From G963701675 sp963701675 (GTDB lineage Bacteria > Planctomycetota > Planctomycetia > Gemmatales > Gemmataceae): DNA of 64,000 nt. Both the position numbers and the translations under genes were made by a program. Below the pieces are notes generated by a model. It saw nothing but the letters and a program-made list of their open reading frames with translations, ran no database searches and was not told where the DNA came from. Positions 48,876 to 55,462 of this stretch are shown piece by piece (position 1 is the stretch's first letter; each line of letters begins with the position of its first letter). The stretch is from assembly GCA_963701675.1 (NCBI GenBank), contig OY969623.1:3782001-3846000 (forward strand), in the 5' to 3' direction.

Positions 48876-50120
48876 ATGCAACTTCTTATTCGCAACGCGC
48901 AGGTCGTTTGCGTGTGCCGTCACGGTGAACGGCCCAAATGCGGCCGGGATATGCGCGATTTACACATCATCGAAAACGGGTCCGTACTGATCCGAAACGA
49001 CGTCATTGATTGGGTCGGGCCCAGTATTGACGAACCGACGAATTCAGCACGCGAGTGGACCGTCATTGATGCCGCGGGACAAACCGTACTGCCCGGCCTC
49101 ATCGACAGCCACACGCATCTCATTTTCGCCGGCAGCCGTGCCGATGAATTTGCGCTTCGACTGCAAGGCGTTAGCTATCAAGACATCGCCGCCAAGGGCG
49201 GTGGAATCAACTCCACGGTGCGGCAAGTCCGTGAGGCTTCCATCGACCAACTAACCGCACTGGCTCGGCGTCGTCTCGACCGCATGTTGGCCATGGGTGT
49301 CACCACGGTCGAAGTGAAGAGCGGTTACGGCCTGTCGCTAGTAGACGAACTCAAGTCGCTAGAAGTCATCGCGGCACTGAACCGTGAACATCCGTGCGAT
49401 CTGGTTCCGACGTTTTTGGGCGCTCATGAAGTGCCACCGGAATATCGCGATAATCGTGATGGTTATTTGGGTTTGCTGATCGACCGGATGCTTCCGGAAG
49501 TTGCCGCACGGGGCTTGGCGGAGTTTTGCGACGTCTTCTGCGAAACGGGCGTGTTCAGCGTGGCCGAATCGGAGCGCATTCTCGCCGCCGCGTCCAAGCT
49601 CGGATTCAAGTTGAAGCTACACGCCGACGAGTTCACGCCACTAGGCGGGGCGGAGTTGGCCGGGCGACTCGGCGCTACGTCGGCCGACCACTTGCTAAAC
49701 ATCACCGACGCCGGCGCCGAAGCGATGCTGCGCGCGGGTACGATCGCGACGCTGCTTCCTGGGACCGCTTTTTTTCTCGGCGTCCCATATGCGCCTGCTC
49801 GGCGTCTAATCGACCACGGCTTACCCGTCGCGCTGGCAACCGATTGCAATCCGGGAAGCTGTATGACGGAGAATCTCCCGCTCATCGGTACGATGGCATG
49901 TACGCAGATGAGAATGCTGCCTGCCGAGGTGATCTCGGCGCTTACCATCAATGCGGCAGCCGCCCTCGGCCGAAGCGATCGCGTCGGCTCCATCGAGGTT
50001 GGAAAGCAAGCGGATTTGGTCATACTGGACGTTCCGAGCTACCAGCATTTCTCGTATCACTTCGGGGTCAACCATGTCTCGAAAGTCATCAAGTCCGGTC
50101 GAGTGGTGGTCGGCGCTTGA
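48876..50120 (+). CDS. hutI: Imidazolonepropionase
   Basis: A 414-residue amidohydrolase with metal-binding HTHLIFAGSRADEFALRL, GVTTVEVKSGYGL, FLGAHEVPPEYRDNRDGY, KLHADEF, SADHLLNITD and ALATDCNPGSCM. It cleaves imidazolonepropionate to formiminoglutamate. It starts 8 bp after hutU, and its end overlaps hutG by 47 bp, so hutUIG is one operon. Confidence 0.96.
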   Translation: MQLLIRNAQVVCVCRHGERPKCGRDMRDLHIIENGSVLIRNDVIDWVGPSIDEPTNSAREWTVIDAAGQTVLPGLIDSHTHLIFAGSRADEFALRLQGVSYQDIAAKGGGINSTVRQVREASIDQLTALARRRLDRMLAMGVTTVEVKSGYGLSLVDELKSLEVIAALNREHPCDLVPTFLGAHEVPPEYRDNRDGYLGLLIDRMLPEVAARGLAEFCDVFCETGVFSVAESERILAAASKLGFKLKLHADEFTPLGGAELAGRLGATSADHLLNITDAGAEAMLRAGTIATLLPGTAFFLGVPYAPARRLIDHGLPVALATDCNPGSCMTENLPLIGTMACTQMRMLPAEVISALTINAAAALGRSDRVGSIEVGKQADLVILDVPSYQHFSYHFGVNHVSKVIKSGRVVVGA

Positions 50121-51087
50121 GCCGGCCCCGGCCGAGCTATTTGCCGGACGAGGCGATCCCGAAGATCCACGGCTGGGAGAAGTCGTTCGCAGATGGGAAG
50201 GCTCAGGCAAGCCAACGTTTAGCCGTGCGACATTGGTCGGTTTCTGTTCCGACGAAGGCACGCGCCGCAACTTCGGTCGACCTGGAGCCGCACAAGCGCC
50301 TGATGCAATACGCTCGTTTCTATACCGGCTCACGTCATGGGCCCCGCCAACCAAAACAGATTTGTTCAGTCTGGACTTGCTTGATGTGGGAAACCTTTCG
50401 GTCAGTAGCGAGCTTGAAACTTCCCAAGAACTGTTGGGGAGCATGATCGGCGACATGCTCGGGAACGGCGTCGTTCCGATCATTCTCGGCGGCGGCCATG
50501 AAACGGCGTTTGCCCATTACCGCGGCTACGCTGCCGCCGGCATCGAGTGCGGGATCATCAACATCGACGCCCATCTCGACGTCCGACCTTTCTTGAACGG
50601 GGCACACAGCGGCAGCCCGTTTCGCCAGGCGATCGAACATCCGACGCATCCGCTGAAACCCGGACGTTATGTCGTGATCGGCGCTCAACGGCAAAGTTGC
50701 GCTCGTGACCACGTGCAGTTCGTGCAGGAACACCAGGGTCGAATTCACTGGCTGCATGACGTTAGTGGACCGCAAGCAATCGACGTTTTCGCCGCCGAGC
50801 TTGACCGTCTTAGTCGCGAGGTGGGTGCGGTAATGGTGACCGTCGACGTCGATGCGTTTCGACAGGCCGACGTGCCCGGCTGCAGTGCGCCCAGTCCTGT
50901 CGGCCTTCCCGGTGAAATCTGGCCCGAAATCGCCTTCCGCGCCGGCGCTCACCCCGTGCGCAGCCTGGATGTGGTCGAAGTGAATCCGACCTTCGATCGC
51001 GACGGGCAAACAGCTCGGTGGGCAGCGGTGGGTGTACGGCAGTTTCTTGTGGCGGTGGCCAACCGGAAAGCATCATCGGTAACGTGA
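50074..51087 (+). CDS. hutG: Formimidoylglutamase (ureohydrolase family)
   Basis: From ATG 50074 the product is 337 residues; the open frame begins earlier, at 49951, inside hutI. It has the arginase-fold manganese sites ILGGGHETAFAHY, IINIDAHLDVRPF and VTVDVDAFRQADVPG, plus LDVVEVNPTFDRDG. In the hut context it hydrolyses formiminoglutamate to glutamate and formamide, the three-gene route that avoids a formiminotransferase. Agmatinase-like annotation is the alternative, but position favours HutG. Confidence 0.92.
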   Translation: MSRKSSSPVEWWSALEPAPAELFAGRGDPEDPRLGEVVRRWEGSGKPTFSRATLVGFCSDEGTRRNFGRPGAAQAPDAIRSFLYRLTSWAPPTKTDLFSLDLLDVGNLSVSSELETSQELLGSMIGDMLGNGVVPIILGGGHETAFAHYRGYAAAGIECGIINIDAHLDVRPFLNGAHSGSPFRQAIEHPTHPLKPGRYVVIGAQRQSCARDHVQFVQEHQGRIHWLHDVSGPQAIDVFAAELDRLSREVGAVMVTVDVDAFRQADVPGCSAPSPVGLPGEIWPEIAFRAGAHPVRSLDVVEVNPTFDRDGQTARWAAVGVRQFLVAVANRKASSVT

Positions 51088-51158
51088 TGCGCCGCGCCCG
51101 TCATCCGTCCGCGACTGGTTCGACGTGCTCGGCTTGAACGAGTGATGCGCCGGCGCAA

Positions 51159-51392
51159 CTACGCGGAACTCCGGTTGTCGAATTTCCGCTCTCGTTGAAT
51201 CTCTTCCATGATGGCGTCCCAATAGGGATCGTCGGCGAGCGCGCCGGCGGTGCGGACAATCCCGTCGCCCCAATGGCGTGCCGGCGCCACAACGTGAACT
51301 TGCACTTCCACGTCTTGCCCTTCGGCCAGACCAAGGTCTTCGGCCAGCTCGATCGTTTTGCCTCGGACTTTCCCCTGAATCGCCTTGGTCAA
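51159..51392 (-). CDS. DUF104-type antitoxin-like protein, orphan
   Basis: A 77-residue protein with the short beta motif VRGKTIELAEDLGLAEGQDVEVQV, characteristic of DUF104 / AF2212-like antitoxins, followed by a helical tail (DDPYWDAIMEEIQRERKF). In typical loci the next gene is a VapC (PIN) toxin; none lies on either side here. It may be an orphan or a remnant, or it may act on a distant partner. It is convergent to hutG. Confidence 0.72.
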   Translation of the reverse strand: MTKAIQGKVRGKTIELAEDLGLAEGQDVEVQVHVVAPARHWGDGIVRTAGALADDPYWDAIMEEIQRERKFDNRSSA

Positions 51393-51513
51393 GTTCTGCT
51401 CTCCTTTTCTCCTTCGCAGAATTAATACAGTCTAGCACCAGGCCCAGCTTCAGCACAGGCTGCTTGGGCCAACCCTGCGGGACTACAAGGGAGGCCGAAG
51501 CACAGAATCTTTG

Positions 51514-51876
51514 CTACATCGAGTGCAGCGCCATGCGGTTGCCTTCACTGTCCTGGATCAGTGCCCGAAAGCCGTATGGTCCGATGGCATGCTTGGGCTT
51601 TAGGACTTTTCCTCCGTTCGGTGCGACGGCGGCGATGGCTTGATCCAGTCGGCCTTGGCAGTTCAAGTACAAAAGCGGACCGTTGGCCGACGGTTTTTCC
51701 TCCGGATTCTGGTATAGACAGCCACCCACGTCGTCGCCTTCGTGGGGCAACACGCCCATTTGCATTCCGGGCATTTCCTGTTTCTTTACTTCCGCGCCGA
51801 GGACGGCCGAGTAGAACCCGATCGCCCGGTCGAGATTGACGACGGGGATGTCACACCAGACGATTTGGTTTGCCAT
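51514..51876 (-). CDS. VOC-family (glyoxalase/bleomycin-resistance fold) protein
   Basis: From ATG 51876 (GGAGA upstream) the product is 120 residues. Features are IVWCDIPVVNLDRAIGFYSAVLGAEVKK, MQMGVLPHEGDDVGGCLY, LYLNCQGRLDQAIAAVAPNGG and a terminal GFRALIQDSEGNRMALHS. The vicinal-oxygen-chelate fold is clear, but the reaction is unknown; many such small proteins are annotated only as VOC family. A heptanucleotide repeat lies 15 bp upstream of the start. Confidence 0.85.
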   Translation of the reverse strand: MANQIVWCDIPVVNLDRAIGFYSAVLGAEVKKQEMPGMQMGVLPHEGDDVGGCLYQNPEEKPSANGPLLYLNCQGRLDQAIAAVAPNGGKVLKPKHAIGPYGFRALIQDSEGNRMALHSM

Positions 51877-51890
51877 GATGATCTCCAATC

Positions 51891-51925
51891 TAAGTTGTTA
51901 GTTGCCAGTTGTCAGTTGTTAGTTG
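51891..51925. repeat. Five heptanucleotide repeats upstream of the VOC gene
   Basis: Heptamers TAAGTTG, TTAGTTG, CCAGTTG, TCAGTTG and TTAGTTG follow each other without a gap (consensus YYAGTTG), 14 bp upstream of the VOC start, in the gap between glyA and the VOC gene. Confidence 0.75.
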
Positions 51926-51939
51926 CTAAGGACGACGGA

Positions 51940-53178
51940 TCAATTCGACGGCGCCGGGAATTGTTGGCCTAACTCCCGGGCTTGGCCTCGTACGCGCTCT
52001 TGCAAAGGCCGATCTTCAGGCTTAGCCAGTATCTCGGCGATCCAGCCGGCGATGGTTCGCATTTCCGGCTCGCGCATTCCACGGGTCGTTAGCGCCGGCG
52101 TACCGATACGGATTCCGGACGGATCGAGCGGTGCACGGGTGTCGAACGGAATCATGTTTTTGTTAACGGTGATTCCGGCGGCGTCGAGCGCTGCTTCCGC
52201 GATCTTTCCCGTCACGCCGCGAGATGCGACATCGATGAGCATCAAATGATTGTCAGTTCCTCCGGAGACGACGCGGAAGCCACGTTCGGCAAGACCGTGA
52301 GCCAGGGTGCGGGCGTTTGCGACCACCTGAGCCGCATACGATTTGAACTCGGGTTTCAGCACTTCGCCGAAGCCGACAGCTTTCGCGGCAATGACATGCA
52401 TGAGCGGGCCGCCTTGAATTCCGGGAAAAATAGTTTGGTTGATTTTCTGTCCCCAGTCCTTTTTGCAGAGTACAAACCCGCCGCGTGGCCCGCGTAGCGT
52501 CTTGTGCGTGGTGGAAGTCACAAAATCAGCCACGGGCACCGGGCTAGTGTGCAAATCGGTTGCGACCAGACCGGCGATGTGTGCCATGTCCACCATCAGA
52601 AGCGCTTTGACTTCCGAACATATTTCCGCGAATCGGCCGAAGTCGATTTCGCGTGGATAGGCGCTCGCCCCGGCGACGACCAATTTGGGCTTATGCTCCC
52701 GTGCCATCGCGGCGACGTGGTCGAAATCAATCCGCTCGTCGTCTTTTCGAACACCGTAACTAACCACGCGGTAGAACTTGCCGGAGAAATTCAAGCGCAT
52801 GCCGTGCGTCAGATGGCCGCCGTGCGCCAAGTCCATCGCCAGTATCGTGTCGCCCGGATCGAGGCACGAAAAATAGACGGCCATGTTGGCCTGTGCTCCG
52901 GAGTGTGGTTGCACATTGGCTTTCTCCGCACGGAATATTTGCAATACGCGGTCGATGGCAAGTTGCTCGACTTGGTCGACGAATTCACAACCGCCGTAGT
53001 ACCGCCGTCCGGGATAACCCTCGGCATACTTGTTGGTAAGCACCGATCCTTGTGCGGCCAGGACCGCGGGACTGGTGTAGTTTTCGGATGCGATAAGCTC
53101 CAATCCATCCTGTTGCCGTCGACGCTCGCCCTGGATGGCTTGCCAAACATGCACATCGGCCTGCTCAAGTAAATCCAT
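51940..53178 (-). CDS. glyA: Serine hydroxymethyltransferase
   Basis: From ATG 53178 the protein is 412 residues, normal for GlyA. It has LELIASENYTSPAVLAAQGSVLTNKYAEGYPGRRYYGG (split: ASENYTSPAVL, TNKYAEGYPGRRYYGG), NVQPHSGAQANMAVYF, MDLAHGGHLTHG and the PLP-lysine motif TSTTHKTLRGPRGG. It interconverts serine and glycine with tetrahydrofolate. It is divergent from the LanC-like gene; the frame could start at 53211 but the ATG at 53178 fits the family. Confidence 0.96.
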   Translation of the reverse strand: MDLLEQADVHVWQAIQGERRRQQDGLELIASENYTSPAVLAAQGSVLTNKYAEGYPGRRYYGGCEFVDQVEQLAIDRVLQIFRAEKANVQPHSGAQANMAVYFSCLDPGDTILAMDLAHGGHLTHGMRLNFSGKFYRVVSYGVRKDDERIDFDHVAAMAREHKPKLVVAGASAYPREIDFGRFAEICSEVKALLMVDMAHIAGLVATDLHTSPVPVADFVTSTTHKTLRGPRGGFVLCKKDWGQKINQTIFPGIQGGPLMHVIAAKAVGFGEVLKPEFKSYAAQVVANARTLAHGLAERGFRVVSGGTDNHLMLIDVASRGVTGKIAEAALDAAGITVNKNMIPFDTRAPLDPSGIRIGTPALTTRGMREPEMRTIAGWIAEILAKPEDRPLQERVRGQARELGQQFPAPSN

Positions 53179-53295
53179 CGTGTGTAGTCCTGTATTCACG
53201 TGATCGTGCAATCATTGTACGAAGACCTCCACCGTGGCACGACGAGAGTCAATCTGGTATCGTCAGTGGGCACACCCGTCAGATGGAGCGCCATC

Positions 53296-54681
53296 ATGCT
53301 CGATTCCCACTCACCGGTGACACGTCGTGACTTCTTGCGCACCAACGTGATTGCCCTCGCCGGCGCCCCGCTGACAGCGGTGGCCCGAACCGATCAAGAC
53401 GGGTCGTTGGATCCCCGGAAAGCCGCGCTCGGAGTTGCTCGTTGGCTTGAAAACTGCCGCATCGCAAGCGGCAATACGTTTGTCTGCCCGGCCGATCCTC
53501 TCAATCCAAAGTCGGTAAGCACGAACCTTTATTCAGGCGTTGCCGGTGTTGCGCTTTTCTGGGCCGAGGCCTATCTCGCCACGGAAGAGAACCGGTTCAT
53601 GAACTACGCCGGTGAGTGTGGAAAGTTCCTCCAAGCAAAGCTCCGAGACTCAACCACCCCCGCGAACTGTGGACTCTATACGGGCCTCGCCGGAATGGCA
53701 TTCGCACTGGAGAAAATCGGCGATGTGACAGGTTTGAAGATGTTCCATTTGGAGGCGCTTGGAAGCTTGAAACGAATTCGCGGCCTAGCCAAGCCCGCCG
53801 GCAAAGGCGTGGAGTGGAGCGATGTAACAGATATCATCGGTGGATCGGCCGGGATCGGGCTGTACTTGTTGGATGCGTTCCGTGCCGGAGCGAAGAGCAG
53901 TGAGATTCTTCAATCGGAGCGGGCCGTGTGCGTTGAAACCGCGAAGGCGGCTGGACTTCGCTTGCTGGAGTTAGGGCAGCCGGAAGCCGGTGGATTGAAA
54001 TGGCGCATGTCGCCGAAGTTCCCGCGGCTAATGCCGAACTTCTCACACGGCGCCGCCGGCATCAGTTACTTCCTGGCATCGCTCTTCCAACACACGAAGG
54101 AAAAACAGTTCCTGGACGGCGCGCTGTCCGGGGCGAAATATCTTCAAGCTGTCGCCAACATGAAAGACGATACGTGTCAGATCTTTCACAACGAACCCGA
54201 CGGAAAGGACCTGTACTACCTCGGGTGGTGTCATGGCCCGGTCGGGACCGCGCGGCTTTTTTACCGGCTCCACCAAATTACTGACGATGCCGCATGGATG
54301 GATTTGGTGCATCGATGTGCGCGAAGCATCATGCGCAGCGGCATTCCGGAAAGACCAACCCCAGGTTTCTGGAACAACGTTAGCCAATGTTGCGGCTCGG
54401 CCGGCGTTGCCGACTTTTTCCTGAGCTTACACCGGATAACGAAGAAGCCGGAGTACCTCGCGTTCTGTGAAAAAATGACTGCCGATCTCATCCGACGGGC
54501 TACGCACGACGAAAAAGGTTACCGTTGGTCGCAAGCCGAGCACCGGATCAAACCCGACGAAACGGTTGCGCAAACTGGATATATGCAGGGCGCCGCCGGC
54601 ATTGGAATGTTATTGTTGCGGCTCGATGCGCATCGCCGAGGTCGCGAGCCCCTCGTCACGTTGCCCGATTCGCCGTTCTGA
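53296..54681 (+). CDS. Tat-exported LanC-like protein
   Basis: From ATG 53296 (GGAG upstream) the product is 461 residues. A twin-arginine signal (VTRRDFLRTNVIALAGAP) suggests Tat export to the periplasm. The body is an alpha/alpha barrel of LanC type: LYSGVAGVALFW, LYTGLAGMAFALEKIG, IIGGSAGIGLYLLDA, FSHGAAGISYFLA, GWCHGPVGTARLFY and GYMQGAAGIGMLLLRL. Zinc ligands in LanC are Cys, Cys and His; here Cys312 (WCHG) is present, but the second motif is QCCGSAG (Cys365-Cys366) where LanC has CHG. No lanthipeptide precursor, LanB or LanM is nearby. Its substrate is unknown. Confidence 0.85.
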   Translation: MLDSHSPVTRRDFLRTNVIALAGAPLTAVARTDQDGSLDPRKAALGVARWLENCRIASGNTFVCPADPLNPKSVSTNLYSGVAGVALFWAEAYLATEENRFMNYAGECGKFLQAKLRDSTTPANCGLYTGLAGMAFALEKIGDVTGLKMFHLEALGSLKRIRGLAKPAGKGVEWSDVTDIIGGSAGIGLYLLDAFRAGAKSSEILQSERAVCVETAKAAGLRLLELGQPEAGGLKWRMSPKFPRLMPNFSHGAAGISYFLASLFQHTKEKQFLDGALSGAKYLQAVANMKDDTCQIFHNEPDGKDLYYLGWCHGPVGTARLFYRLHQITDDAAWMDLVHRCARSIMRSGIPERPTPGFWNNVSQCCGSAGVADFFLSLHRITKKPEYLAFCEKMTADLIRRATHDEKGYRWSQAEHRIKPDETVAQTGYMQGAAGIGMLLLRLDAHRRGREPLVTLPDSPF

Positions 54682-54688
54682 GATGACC

Positions 54689-55462
54689 TTATTCCGGTTT
54701 CACCGGCGCTTTGGCTTGAAGCTCGGCCACGAATTTCTGAAATGCCGGGTTAGACCGGAGCGAGTCGAAGTCGCCATCCGCGAGAAAGGATTTCAAACAC
54801 TGTTCGTTTTCGAAATAGCCTCCTGCTTTGGCTTTGCCGAGCCAAAGAAGCGCGGCCGCGCCGTACTCGTCTTTGGTCCTTTGGCGTTCGTCGGTGGGCT
54901 GCGTCAAGTCCTTGTCAACCGCGGCGATCGCCGTGCCGTAGACGCAGGACACATTGATAAATACGTCCGGCGTTGGAGTTCCGGCGCACGCGACCGCATG
55001 GGCAGCGTTGACGGCGGCGCGGTGATCGCCGCACATCGCTAGCGAACGGGCGCGAAGCACTTGCATCAAGGGGTCGCTTTTTCCAAGCACTGCCAACGCC
55101 CGGTCCCATTCCGGCAATGCTTCCGAATGGCGCTCGAGTGCACCTAGTGAAATGGCACGCATGGACTGTGCGTATGCCAGGGTGACCTTGGTTTGTTCGT
55201 TGTTAGGAAGCCGACGGAGGAGTCCATTCAACACTTCGATAGCCGCGTCGTGCCACTCCATTGCCTTCTGGGCCTTACCTTCCATCGACAATCTGCGCCC
55301 GAAATTGTGGCACGTGACGCCGAGGTTATAGCACACTGTCACATTAATTTCCTGATCGCCGGACAGTGATCGGTAGAGATTGGCGGCAAGACGGTAGGTC
55401 GTCTCCGCGTCATCCGATTTCCCTTGCGCCCTCGCGCATCTCCAAGCAGACAGTGTGCACAC
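54689..55462 (-). CDS. Ser/Thr kinase, C-terminal TPR-like part (frameshifted gene)
   Basis: This frame continues the kinase gene encoded upstream on the same strand. In-frame family-like sequence starts near 55429 (ARAQGKSDDAETTYRLAANLY); the first codons from 55462 are in the wrong frame. It carries TPR-like repeats: YNLGVTCHNFGRRLSMEG, ERHSEALPEWDRALAVLG, SLAMCGDHRAAVNAAHAVA and a last segment LLWLGKAKAGGYFENEQCLKSFLADGDF with a FAVLQ-type end. Planctomycete sigma-linked kinases commonly end in such TPR tails. It is convergent to the LanC-like gene. Confidence 0.72.
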   Translation of the reverse strand: MCTLSAWRCARAQGKSDDAETTYRLAANLYRSLSGDQEINVTVCYNLGVTCHNFGRRLSMEGKAQKAMEWHDAAIEVLNGLLRRLPNNEQTKVTLAYAQSMRAISLGALERHSEALPEWDRALAVLGKSDPLMQVLRARSLAMCGDHRAAVNAAHAVACAGTPTPDVFINVSCVYGTAIAAVDKDLTQPTDERQRTKDEYGAAALLWLGKAKAGGYFENEQCLKSFLADGDFDSLRSNPAFQKFVAELQAKAPVKPE

